Assembly (NCBI GenBank): GCA_036873755.1
Contig: JAVTVY010019491.1
Span: forward strand, 1-64,000
Origin: Hanleya hanleyi
Lineage: Eukaryota > Mollusca > Polyplacophora > Lepidopleurida > Hanleyidae
Direction of reading: 5' to 3'
Length of the DNA stretch: 64,000 nt
The number at the start of each line of letters is the position of its first letter. Within the stretch, counting starts at the first letter, position 1. This document shows, in pieces, positions 31,928-42,238 of the stretch. The position numbers and the translations under genes are program-made. A model generated the notes under the pieces. It had not been told where the DNA came from and made no database searches. It saw nothing but the letters and a program-made list of their open reading frames with translations.

Positions 31928-31954
31928 GTCAGGCTTGCCGACAGATCTAAGGCG
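31928..31954 (+). tRNA. tRNA-Leu(CAA)-like gene, 5' part, split by Polinton 2
   Basis: GTCAGGCTTGCCGACAGATC, then TAAGGCG, is the 5' acceptor strand and D-arm of a tRNA-Leu. It ends at the Polinton 2 target duplication AAGGCG (31949-31954) and continues at 58293. D-stem GCC/GGC pairs across the A-box. The A-box loop is slightly divergent (ACAGATC where AGTGGTC is usual). Confidence 0.65.
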
Positions 31955-32338
31955 AGTAGTATACAAAGGGCATCTGGTGCCAATGGCTCGTCACTGCGCA
32001 TGCGCAGAAAAAAGCAGGGCGTGCGCAGGTCTATCCGCGCAGGTGTGCTGCGCAAGTGTATGATGTCACTTCCGGTCACTTGACCTTAGGGGTATGTATT
32101 CCTCCGCGGTGATGTTGCCTGGTGGTGATGCGGTCATGGGGAGAAGCCTCCGCGGACAGAAAGTTGTCCCAAATACGCGGGTTTTCGTGAGAATCATCTG
32201 GAATGTTCCGCAATCCTCAGGGGCGAGAGGGGCCCCTAGTGGACCGATTGCGTCGAGTGAGGCGTCAAAGTGAAGCGTTCCTCAAGGGCTATCCATTCAT
32301 GGGTGGTTGCATGTAAATTAACGATTTGTCCCCGAAAA

Positions 32339-32670
32339 TATAAAAAGCGGAACACGGACTTTATCCCTAAAATAGGGGGAAACTCCTATCAACCCTATCC
32401 AAAAGGGCTAATATCGGTCCCCGGGCTTATCGGAGTCTGCCTATCAAGTCATGGGTGGGTGCATGTAAATTGAGGATTTGTACCCGAAAATATAAAAAGC
32501 GGAACACGAACTTTACCCCTACAATAGGGGAAAACCCCTATCAACCATGTCCAAAAGGGCTAATATCGGTCCCCGGGCTTATCAGGGCCTGCCTATCAAG
32601 TCATGGGTGGGTGCATGTAAAATAAGGATTTGTCCCAGAAAATATAAAATGCGGAACACAGACTTTACCT
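32339..32670 (+). promoter_or_regulatory. Three tandem TATA modules in the Polinton 2 TIR
   Basis: TATAAAAAGCGGAACACGG at 32339 and a close copy at 32491, plus TATAAAATGCGGAACACAG at about 32643, period about 152 bp. The same module is found in pairs in the Polinton 1 TIRs. Confidence 0.5.
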
Positions 32671-32764
32671 CTACAATAGGGGCCTGATTCGCACATTTGC
32701 ATCTATACGGGAAAATGCCTGTATGGGGTATGGGGGTGGCCATCCTTTTTGTGGATTTTACTCT

Positions 32765-33215
32765 GGGTTGTTTGGTCTTGGTTTTCACGTCTCACCACGA
32801 AAAACATGATGGGAAGGGTCTCGAAGTTAAGCGGTGAAATTTTTCGAAAAGTTCACGGAGGTATGGATAGGCCCATAGGCCCATACTGGCTCAGGGGGAT
32901 AGGTCCATACTGGCTCAGGGGGATAGGTCCATACCGAGCAATTCACACATGTTCATTGCGGTATGGGTTGTTTGGTCTTGTTTTTCTCGTCTCATCACGC
33001 AGAACACGATGGGAGGGGTCTCGAAGTTAAGCGGTGAAATTTTTCGAAAAGTTCACGGAGGTCTGGATAGGCACATAGGCCCATACTGGCTCAGGGGGAT
33101 AGGTCCATACTGGGCAATTCACACATGTTCATTGCGTTGTGGGTTGTTTGGTCTTGTTTTTCACGTCTCCCCACGTAGAACACGATGGGAGGGATCTCGA
33201 AGTTAAGCGGTGAAT
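32765..33215. repeat. Tandem 176-200-bp units in the Polinton 2 left TIR
   Basis: Units begin at GGGTTGTTTGGTCTTG (32765, 32965, 33141) and contain CTCGAAGTTAAGCGGTGAA and GGCTCAGGGGGATAGGTCC. The right TIR carries more units (56786-57520), so copy number changed after the arms last matched. Confidence 0.85.
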
Positions 33216-33680
33216 TTTTTTTAGTATACAAAACACGGATAGAGCCTTATTGACCTTTGACCTCTGAGTGCACTCTATCCCATGATGCATCAGTTCCGTA
33301 ATGACGTCATGTGTGACGTCACTTCCGGTGTGACTCGATCGGGCGTGACCTTGAAGCGGAGGCCTCTTCAACATCCGGGTTTTCCCGGCCCGGTCGCACG
33401 CCTGCGCGGACTGGATTTTCCCCGGCCCGGCCACACGCTTGCACGGGTTATCCGGCCGCACGCCTGCGCGGGTTATCCTGCCGCACGCGTGCGCGGGTTA
33501 TCCTTGGAATCCGGGGGCGAGACCAGAAAAGGATGTCACGCCATAGCATTATAGTATGGGACCGAGTGCGTGTACATCCGGGTCCTCAAAATGACTTATT
33601 GGCAATGACAGTGGGACCTGACCGTAAATACGAGGGTCAGTCAGAGTGTGCGTCATTCACCGTTCGTCATTGGGTCAATC

Positions 33681-34289
33681 ATGTCACCAGTTCTACGAGT
33701 CATCCTTCCCGTTACACCCCAGGTGGGGTTACACGTCTATGAGGATAAAGTCACCATCGTTGAAGACCGTGGCGATGTTTGCTGGTCGCGCGCTGAGGCC
33801 ATATCGAATACGGTTACGCTACATCGTGACGGCTGGACCAAATTTAAACGGGTGTTGAGCGGTGAACTAGATGGGAACCTCATCCACATAGACAATGCCA
33901 TCTACGTACACCGTGGACTCTTCTTCCCACGCCTGGACCGTTACCAGGACCCTAAGCGAGGCTTCACCCTAGACCCCGATCTGTGAACAACCTTCGAGAA
34001 AGTGGCGCCTATTGTGGACCAGCTGTTTACACCGGACGAGCGGTCAGCTGTTCAGTTGGGCTGGGCTCGTGCCCTGAGTGAAGCGGCGGCAGAACCCAAT
34101 GAGCAAATCATCAACCGCGACAAGGAGGAAAACCAGGGGGACTATCCGGTTCTCACCTCCGTGACCTACAGAGATGTCCTGGATAAACACGGTAGTCCAC
34201 CGTCGGAGGACGACGACGTCATAGATTACCCGGATAGGCTCAGTCAACCCTGTGACATGACCACCCGATCCTTTGATCTCACGTCATAA
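33681..34289 (+). pseudogene. PC4-like protein A of Polinton 2, one TGA
   Basis: 203 codons from the ATG at 33681 (MSPVLRVILPVTPQVGLHVY) to TAA at 34287. Both PC4-like units are present (VTLHRDGWTKFKRVLSGEL; GFTLDPDL...). TGA at 33984-33986 replaces the conserved Trp of the second helix, splitting the gene. The C-terminal tail is about 40 residues longer than in Polinton 1, acidic, with a VIDYPDRLS motif common to both. Confidence 0.6.
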
Positions 34290-34301
34290 ACTTTTCCTCC
34301 C

Positions 34302-34308
34302 TATAAAT
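34302..34308 (+). promoter_or_regulatory. TATA box of PC4-like gene B of Polinton 2
   Basis: TATAAAT 40 bp before the ATG at 34348, equivalent to 21133-21140 in Polinton 1. Confidence 0.55.
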
Positions 34309-34347
34309 TAGAGAAACAGTCAATCTTGTATCATTCACGTACTGACC

Positions 34348-34645
34348 ATGACGGAGGATATAATACGGGCGTTTCTCAGCTTGACCGCCGAGGTCTTCCT
34401 GCACGTCCATGCGGATAAGGTCGATATCATGGAGGATGTGGGACACATCTGTGATGCGGACCCTACACAACCGTGCCCGGTTAACATTCGTCTGTCCCGG
34501 GAGGGGTGGACCAAATTCAAACGAGTGGTCTCTGGTGAACTGGACGGCGACCTCATCCACTTGTGTCACGATGTGTATGTCCGACGTGGCCCCTTCTTTG
34601 CTCAATTGGCTCGGCTAAATGGGGGTAAGGTGCATTTTACCCTTA
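34348..34645 (+). pseudogene. PC4-like protein B of Polinton 2, 3' end deleted
   Basis: Starts MTEDIIRAFLSLTAEVFLHV with an intact first unit (VNIRLSREGWTKFKRVVSGE) and most of the second (DLIHLCHDVYVRRGPFFAQL). After GGKVHFTL, at about 34645, the sequence jumps into the integrase gene. The acidic tail and roughly 650 bp are lost. The frame runs on into integrase sequence out of its own reading frame. Confidence 0.65.
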
Positions 34646-35222
34646 TCGTTCCAACTGTTTCCGAAAGCCCAGAAGGTCTTCTTCTTCCATACGTACAACG
34701 AGACCAAGGCTTCCGTTGTGGAGAGGTTGAACAGGACATTCAAAGGCCGCATGTATAAATATTTCACCTATAAGAATACAAGGCAGTACATCGATGTTCT
34801 CCCGAAACTTGTGAGCGGTTACAATCGAGCCTATCACCGGAGTATAGAGAGAGCCTTCATTACCGTGACCCAACGCAATGAAGCCCAAGTCCGGGGACCC
34901 TGTACGGATCAGTAAAGTCAAAGGTCAATTTGAGAAAAGTTACTTGCTCAACTGGAGCGATGAGCACTTCCTGATTAAACGACGCCCACCCCGACGGCAG
35001 CGAGTCCATGAACTGGAAGATCTTTAAGGGGAACGGTTGCTAGAGACGTTTTACGAGACGGAATTACAACCTGTCGTAAAAGCACAGAAAGACTACTACA
35101 CGGTGGAGCAGATTTTGAAAACGAAACGTCGACGTGGCATACTGTTTCATTTCTTCAAATGGCAAGGCTGGCCCAGTTCCTTCAATTCCTGGGTCGCGGG
35201 CAACCAGGTGAAACGACTATAA
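34646..35222 (+). pseudogene. Integrase C-terminal fragment with chromodomain (Polinton 2)
   Basis: What remains begins inside the catalytic core, after the second Asp, and runs through the ERLNRTFKGRMYKYFTYKNT region to a chromodomain ending GWPSSFNSWVAGNQVKRL (35222). There are further shifts near 34740 and 34915 and a TAA near 35026. The first two catalytic Asp residues are deleted, so this copy cannot supply an integrase. Confidence 0.85.
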
Positions 35223-35280
35223 AGCCAGACATCACTACCGTCATCCTTCATTCCACGTTCGACCATGAACACGGTGCTAT

Positions 35281-35740
35281 GGACAAACAGCAGCTGCCTC
35301 TGGGCTTTGTGGTGACATTGCTAACCCTACTGGGTGTGTTGTACGACGTAGCTTATCTCAGCACTCTACTTAACCGACCTAGAACACCAGCTGTGAGTGG
35401 CAGTCAAACCAGTCTACAGACCTTCTCTACATCAGTTCAACCCGTAATCGAAACGAGTTCAGTCATCACCACCACACCCCGTGTACAATTCACATCGAGC
35501 TCCACACCAAGTATACAGTCCACATCGAGCTCCACACCAAGTACACCCAGTACGTCTGAAAACCCACCGGATTTCATCGCTCACAGTAAACGCCCATCGA
35601 CAACGGCGACCGACGTTGTTGTCGTACCCACCACCCCAGTTCACTCGTACCAAATTTACAAGAGCGGGTTACCACGACAGCGGATGCACCTCCATCCATG
35701 GACCCCCGGTGGCAACATCCCTTCACTTGCGTCATCGTAG
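35281..35740 (+). CDS. Membrane protein with mucin-like ectodomain
   Basis: 152 codons from the ATG at 35281 (MDKQQLPLG). One transmembrane segment (FVVTLLTLLGVLYDVAYLST) is followed by about 100 residues rich in Ser, Thr and Pro, including a repeated SSSTPS. A short proline-rich stretch ends the frame, overlapping the ATPase start at 35698 by 43 bp. A heavily O-glycosylated surface protein is a reasonable guess; no family is recognised. The Polinton 1 homologue is truncated. The last codons may be out of constraint because of the overlap. Confidence 0.55.
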
Positions 35741-36306
35741 GATCGACGGGTTCCGGCAAAACACACTTCGTCAGGAAGCTCCTTGAACACGCCGACAGCA
35801 TGATTACTCCACCCATTGCCCGAGTCGTGTGGTGTTACGGAGAATGGCAGGCAACGTATGCAGCAATGCCCCACATCACGTTCGTGGAAGGGCTACCCAA
35901 CCTGGCCGATTTGAAACCGGACCCCTTGGTGGTTCTGGATGATCTAATGGCGGAGATGGATGCGCGGGTCACCCAACTCTTTACCAAAGGCAGCCATCAT
36001 CGACGTCTCAGCATCATCTACATTGTGCAGAATCTGTTCAATAAAAACAAAGAACATCGGAACATCAGCTTAAATGCCCACTAACTGGTGGTCTTCACAA
36101 ACCCGAGAGATACTACTCAACTGCTGCACCTGGCGAGACAGATGTATCCCGGCCGCACGCCGTTTGCGTTGGAAGCCTTTAAAGATGCGGCAACCCCTCA
36201 GCACGGGTATATGCTCTTCGACCTCAAGCAAGCCACTCCCGACCACATTCGACTACGTACCGGTATCTTTCCCGGAGAGACCCATCACGTGTACATGCAA
36301 AAATAA
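35698..36306 (+). pseudogene. Packaging ATPase of Polinton 2, one TAA
   Basis: 203-codon frame with Walker A (GSTGSGKTH) and Walker B (LVVLDDLM), otherwise in frame to TAA at 36304. A TAA at 36082-36084 replaces the Tyr of a conserved HYLVVF block. Unlike Polinton 1 its C-terminal third is in frame, so the two copies carry different lesions of the same gene. Confidence 0.88.
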
Positions 36307-36362
36307 TGTAAACACACTCACAGAGGCTCCCCCAGCTGGGGTGTGTGTTTGATGCTGGGGAT

Positions 36363-36368
36363 AATAAA
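36363..36368 (+). terminator. Poly(A) signal after the Polinton 2 ATPase
   Basis: AATAAA 57 bp after the ATPase stop, same spacing as in Polinton 1. Confidence 0.6.
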
Positions 36369-36480
36369 AGAATTAATACAACATCATGGTTGACTTTGTC
36401 TTTGAAGTGATAGAATATTCAGCAGGTAGCCCGCAAAAACGATAAAAAGGGCAGGGTTGTGGGTTCTAGCATTAGTTGTA

Positions 36481-36824
36481 CATGATGTCTGCGCGCGTAC
36501 GGAAGCATGCCCCGACGCTCCGTGTATTGAAGACGGCCCCACCCGAGTTGGTCCGAACCATTGTACGCGGTGCGGACCCTGGCCTTGTACGCTGTCTGTG
36601 CGAAATCGGGTACAATCTGTTAAAAGGCAACGTACCACTGATTCCGACTCAGAAGACCAAGTTGGCCAAACATAAGACAGGTCTCCGAACCCTAGTCCAG
36701 AAGAGAATCTCTCAAACACAAAAAAAAAGTTTTACAGAAAGGCGGCTTTCTCGTGGCCATCCTAGCACCGTTGACCGCTTCCGTGTTGGGTCCAGTATTG
36801 AGTGGACTCTTCGGCCGACAATGA
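36481..36824 (+). pseudogene. pX-like basic protein of Polinton 2, frameshifted
   Basis: Single-unit version (MMSARVRKHAPTLRVLK, ELVRTIVRGADPG, LVRCLCEIGYNLLKGN). An A-run near 36720 shifts the frame before the hydrophobic GGFL-tail. The shifted frame runs into the next gene without a stop. The intended stop overlaps the next ATG (ATGA at 36821-36824), as in Polinton 1. Confidence 0.7.
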
Positions 36825-37017
36825 ACCACACGAAAAAAATGGTCCTCATCGAACCACGGCTCTTTCAAAACCTCCAATCGCCGTATTCCACCCCACCTAC
36901 TGTGAAGACGATAAACACCCTCGATGAAGAGATGCGTCAGATCTTACAATGTCCGGGGTTAAGCGACAGGAAGAAAGTACAACAGTACAATGAGACGCTT
37001 CAACGGTACATGACCTT
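36821..37017 (+). pseudogene. Conserved Polinton gene of unknown function, 5' part (cut by LINE)
   Basis: Starts MNHTKKMVLIEPRLFQNLQ at 36821 and runs to TGACCTT (37011-37017), where the LINE at 37018 enters. It resumes at 45984. Confidence 0.8.
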
Positions 37018-37529
37018 TTTTATTATTAATGCAATGAAAATATATATACATATAAACATACATACTACATTACCAAACATGACGTTACACGATACGAAAT
37101 CGTGCATACAAGTACGCACAACACATATACACAACGATACATATAACACACATACAACGGAATTTCTGAAGTGGTGTGTATCAATAGAATACACACAATA
37201 ATATTTTAAGATTATATACATGCATTGATATCGGTTTATCCATTCTATATAAACAGTTTTCAATGTTTAACTAAATATTATCAACAGATATATTACACTG
37301 GGATAACGTCTCCACGTAGAAAGATGCAAATATAATATATAATTCATCGTACATGTAGGAAATATTTATATAAAGCAAAAATGTGTTTTCATCAAACAAA
37401 CTGGTGAAGATATAAACAAGTAAATCTTTAATATGAAATTTGATATCTTGAGATAAAAAGAAGTAGTTGCCCATTTTTGGTAAACGATGATAGATAAAGA
37501 TTATGTTGATGGCGTTAGTCAAAGTCCAT

Positions 37530-38498
37530 TTATTCAAAGTGGTCTTTAACTGAAATCCATTTCATAGCAAATAGTTCTTCAGTGTCATTTATGGAGGATA
37601 ATGTCTTCTCAATTTGGTACTGGTGCTGAATTTTGTTTAGAAGTATATTGAAGTTTAACGTGGAATTCTTAAATTTATTGTTGTATATATATCGTTTTGA
37701 TACCAACATCATAGTATTTAGGAAGTGCTGATGTCTACCCCAACCTGCTATTATATTAAGTTTTGAGAGATCACCGCGAATTTTTACTGTTTCATTCAGC
37801 CATATCTGCAAATCGAACCATAATTTTTGTACAACAGGACAAAATAAGAACAAATGCTCAATCGATTCTTTTTCTGATGCGCAGTAAGAGCAACGGTTGT
37901 CATTTCTTTTCCCAATTATATGTAAAAAACTATTTGTACATAATGTTCTTTGCAGTATTCGATATTGGAAGTCTCTTAATTTTGTTTCCTTGGTAGTAGT
38001 GACATTACTTATGAACGCATCTTCCCAGTTCACGTCGATTTGCGTTTCAAGTATATTATTCCATTTTTCGGCTGCTTTTGTACTAAAAGGCTCACTAGTA
38101 TTATTGATTATGTCATAGAATATTTTACACCCTTTTTCTTGCCTTGTCAAAGTCCTTTTTTCAATTCCATATTTCGGGTAATGTAAAAGTTTAACTGAAA
38201 ACTGTTTATTTATTATGGTTGTCCATTCTTTAGGGATTGATCTCACGACACGCATATAATCCAGATATGTTCCCTTGATGTTGTATGTTTCTTTAAGCCT
38301 TTTGAAATCGAGAAACTCTCCGTTGCTGTTAAGAATATCTCTAATGTACATTATTTTCTTTTGGAACCAGTCTTTGATAAACAAAGTTTGCTTCATTTTA
38401 CCGTTAAACCATAACGATTCGTCCAAAATGTCAGTTATGGTGGTGGAAATCAGTTTTTTACGTAAGATTCTCCAGGCTTCAAACGTATCTTTCCAAAA
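37530..38498 (-). pseudogene. LINE ORF2, C-terminal part
   Basis: The frame contains RDFQYRILQRTLCTNSFLH and a zinc-knuckle-like CSYC-(8)-EHLFLFC segment, then W and KIRGDLS, ending at a stop at 37530. This is the standard C-terminal domain of L1/Tx1 polymerases. It is open for 298 codons up to 38426 and continues to the insertion boundary at 38499. Confidence 0.85.
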
Positions 38499-39282
38499 TA
38501 GTCAGGGCTGTTAGGGATTTTTTGGTTCACATTCTTCCAAAAGCACCAAATTTGGCCCATATGTCGCCCATACAATACTATTTCGATTTTTGACGGGGGC
38601 CAAGACGGGCGCCCCCTGGGGCCGCCATATTGGCGAAATTCAATATGGTCGCCACCCGGGTTAGAGGTCAATCGTAGTTAAATAACTAAAAGGGCTAGAA
38701 ATATGAATAATAGCACTTTTTAGTGGATTTGGGGGTCGGGGAATCTGATTGTGATCTTATTTCAACGATTTGAGGTCAAGGTCACCCTTCAAGGTCACCA
38801 TAAAAGTCATTCTGAGGAAAATTTCGCCATTATCAGTGGTTTTGGAGCAAGATATATAAACTGCTTCATTCTATTGGTTTCCGGGGTTGAGTAACCCGAA
38901 TCGGGCCTTATTTTGGCGATTCGGGGCAATATTTCATTTGAGAGTCGCGATAGAGGTCATCCGAACCAGATGTCAATTGTAGATAAAACACCAACAGAAT
39001 CACAAATAATACCATAGGGGTTTGTGGCATTCGGATAATCCGATTCTGATCTTATTTTGAAGATTTGAGGTCACCCCATTTTGGGGTCAAATGTCAAAGA
39101 TCAACAGTTACCACTAAGAACAATCGAAGATTATTCAGGAACAAATTCCATTAAAATACTTCGGAGATGACATCTGCTGACAAAATACTATAAATATGCC
39201 TCTATGCCGCTGTGTGTATTTAAATGTTCGAAATACAATACAATGACAGCTTTAGCAACAATATACCAATGATTATTAATAC

Positions 39283-39620
39283 CTATACTTTCTGGCTTGC
39301 GCTGTCAAGAAACTGTGAAGTCGGATCGCACCCAGTAAGGCTGTGGAAGAGAGGTAGTGCCAAGGATTTTGACGGACCGAGATCGGAACAAATGGTATGG
39401 ACTGGAATGTCGCAATAATTTTTTCCAGTACCAAAGCCCACCAAGAGTTCCGATAGACCGAGGGTCTCCAAAGACCGGACATCGCTGTCCATCGTAGACA
39501 TAGGCTGTTGTATGATCCTTCTCCATGGCATGTACTAGATGCAGGAGAACCCTGGTGTCCGCCTCTGAATGGTTGCACGGTTGCGAGGTCACAACGCCTG
39601 TTAAAGAACACGGACTCAAA
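39283..39620 (-). pseudogene. Transposon-encoded 'HxEADTR' protein remnant, minus half
   Basis: Minus-strand frames show PCNHSEADTRVLLHLVHAME, then in another frame ELLVGFGTGKNYCDIPVH, LGPSKSLALPLFHSLTGCD. At least one frameshift separates them. It runs into the left TIR. Confidence 0.65.
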
Positions 39621-39749
39621 ACGGGTACACAGGAGGAGCTTTCCGCCCATGGCAGTCTTGAAGATCTGTACGCTGATGAATGAGAACGGCTCCTTTTTGT
39701 TCTCTTTTTTTATATGAAACCGCTGATCCATTCATACATCGGAATTTTA

Positions 39750-40391
39750 GGGGTACCGGAAAAAGTATTGTGGCATTCCAGTCCAAAACATCTGCTCCGT
39801 TCTTGGTCCGTCAAAGTCCTTGGCACTACCCCTCTTTCACAGCTTAACGGTGTGCAAGACGACTTCACAGATTCTTGGATGTGGCAAAAAGATCGCCTGG
39901 ACAGTCTGTACAAGCATATCGGACCTCACCGACACACTGGTGGCTCTCACACACGATCCTGACACTCTCAAGTCCGTGCATATGGAGCCTATAGAGCGCT
40001 TCATCGTACTAATGTACAGCAAGGGATGTGGTGCAGCCGGTGTCAATGAGGCCAAGCATCACCTCTTCACCACTGCAACCAGATCGCTGGAAAACATCCC
40101 ACCTCCCAAGCCGCGCTGTTGCAGCATGTGAAGCGAGCGCTACTGCAAGCGAGTTTCTACTCGAGTCAGGTCACTTCACTCCAGCAGGAAATCCCTGACT
40201 TCAGTGAGTGGAGCTGGCACAGATTGCACCAGTACATGGCAACCGCTATGGACCACTCTCAGCGACACTTCTATGGCATATGCCATTCTCATGCACTGCG
40301 GCTGACTCAAGGCATGCACGAGAAGGTGCAAATGCAACTGTGCCGATGTCCGATACACGACCCTCTGCAAATGCGAAGGCGAGTGCGTTAA
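39750..40391 (+). pseudogene. Transposon-encoded 'HxEADTR' protein remnant, plus half
   Basis: Plus-strand frames show ALPLFHSLTVCKTTSQILG, GKKIAWTVC, then DPDTLKSVHMEPIERFIVLMY and VKRALLQASFYSSQ, i.e. the same family continuing further towards its C-terminus. The family's middle region is therefore present twice, once on each strand, meeting head to head near 39720-39750. Confidence 0.65.
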
Positions 40392-41255
40392 ACGAGGGCG
40401 GTGATGACAAGTATTACTTATTGCTGGCATCATAAAGCGCAAGCCAGAAAGCATAGGCAGTAAAAGTAATCATTGGTATAGTGTTGCTAAAGCGGTTTTA
40501 TGTTGTATTTTGAACATTTAAATGCACGTAACGGCATAGTTATAGCATTTTGTCAGCAGATGTCATCTCCGAAGTATTTTAATAACATTTGTTCCTGAAT
40601 AATCTTGTTTCGATTGTTTTTAGCAGCAACTGTTGATCTTTGACCTTTAATTCCCAAATGAGGTGACCGTGACCTCAAATCTTCAAAATAAGGTCAGAAT
40701 CTAATTCTCCGATACCATAAGGCCCTATGGTATTATTTGTGGTTCTAGCTCTTTTGGTGTTTCCTATAATTGACCTCTGGTTGATCTCCGGTTCAGGTGA
40801 ACTCTATCGTGAACCTCACGTGCAATATTGCCTCAAATCGTCAAAATATGTTCAGATTCGGGTTACTCAACCCCGAAAATCGATAAAATGAGGTAGTTTG
40901 TATATCTCGACTAAAAACCACTATAATTGAGGAATTTGACCCCATAATGACCTTCAGGGTGGCCCTGAACTCAAATCGTTGAAATAAGATCAGAATCAGA
41001 TTCCCCGACACCGAAAACCACTAAAAAGTTGTATTATTCATGATTCTAGCCATTTTGTTTTTTTAAATACGATTGACCTCTAATCCGGGTGGTGGCCATG
41101 TTGAATTTCGCCAATATGGCGGCTCCCGGGGGCGACTACCTTGGTGCCCGTCAAAAATCGAAAAGGTATTGTATGGGCGACATATGGGCCAAATTTGGTG
41201 CTTTTGGAAGAATCTGAACCAAACAGTCCCTTTTATGCCCTAACATCCCGGACTA

Positions 41256-42238
41256 GAATGGATTTCTAATAGTTTTTATTACTTCCTTGATATATTCGTC
41301 TCCCACATTCCACATGTAGGGTGTTTCTGAAAGGTCGAGACTGACTATAGTTTTCCATTTTTTGTTTTGGGAATATAGTCTTTTAATCCAGGATATCTTC
41401 AAGCTGTGAATGAAGTTATTTATATTAACCATTCTTAATCCACCGTATCTATAGTCTTGTGTTAGTATATTTCGTTTGATTCTATCGTTTCCTTCGTTCC
41501 AAATAAATCTGAATAGTATAGTATTGAGCTGTTGGATAAAGTGGCCAGGTGGGTTTGGCAAGGCAAGAAAGAGGTAAGTGAGTTGATCACTGTAATTTTG
41601 CCCAAAAGTGTTAGATTTCTGCGCTTCCATTTACTCAATTCCTGTTTCAATTGTTCTAATTTGGCTAAATAATTTATTTTTCATATTTCGTGAAAGTTTA
41701 TAGAAGACAATTCTATCCCAAGAATTCCGAAGTCAGTAACCCATTCTAGCTTCACGTCCTGACATAGTTTTATGTCTGAGCCAGTCAAAGCACCAATCCA
41801 AATAGCTTTTGTTTTCTCCACATTTATTCTGAGTCCAGATATTTTGTAAAAGTGGTCCAAAATGTCGAGAGATCTTCTCAAAGAAGTTTCTGAACCGTCA
41901 AGGGTTAGCTGAGTATCGTCCGCGTATTGGCTTATCTTATATTCTACTTTTTCAATCGTTATACCTTTGACGTGCTTATCTGATCGAATCATTAGGCCTA
42001 GTATTTCTGCACATAATAAGAATATGTAAGGGGATATTGGGTCGCCTTGTCTACAGCCACGTGTGTTCTGGAAGAAAGGTGACAAGTGACCATTTTGTAA
42101 CACACATGTATGAATATTATTATAAAATGTTTTAATTCATTTTTGCATATTGTCACCAAAGTTATAGTATTTTAGAGCTTCATCAATAAATGTCCAAGAG
42201 ACGGAATCGAATGCCTTTTCAAAGTCTACAAGTAGTAA
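41256..42238 (-). pseudogene. LINE ORF2, reverse transcriptase (catalytic part)
   Basis: Contains RGCRQGDPISPYIFLLCAEI, then YADDTQLTLDGS (catalytic YADD) and the GLRINVEKTKAIWIG block; after a shift near 41680, LTYLFLALPNPP and ILFRFIWNEGNDRIKR follow. One more disruption lies near 42120. The LLVDFEKAFDSVSW block sits against the pearl-like insertion at 42239. Confidence 0.85.

Larger units (their letters stand above)
31955..33480. repeat. Polinton 2 left TIR
   Basis: Inverted copy of about 56500-58292. It starts with a GCGCATGCGC palindrome (31996-32005) and a CCTAGTGGACCGATTGCGTC motif. It then has three promoter-like modules, about 2.5 tandem units of about 180 bp, and a GC-rich CCGCACGCCTGCGCGGG array at the inner end. 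It is mostly unrelated to the Polinton 1 TIR. Confidence 0.9.
38499..41255. mobile_element. 2.76-kb DNA transposon with 0.8-kb TIRs inside the LINE
   Basis: Ends TAGTCAGGGCTGTTAGGG and, inverted, TAGTCCGGGATGTTAGGG. The arms (38499 to about 39302 and about 40436-41255) are inverted copies with many differences. LINE sequence is continuous across it, with at most 2-3 bp duplicated. The interior encodes remnants of the invertebrate protein family with the words NHSEADTR, GTGKNY-IPVH and ALPLFHSLTGCD, which I associate with PIN/XPG-like nuclease folds. Academ elements carry an XPG-like nuclease, so Academ is a candidate, not a firm call. Confidence 0.7.

Noticed and set aside
32800..33215. CGAAGTTAAGCGGTG in the Polinton 2 TIR resembling a 5S rRNA box
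   Set aside because: Only about 12 bases match; neither the flanks nor a terminator fit a 5S gene.
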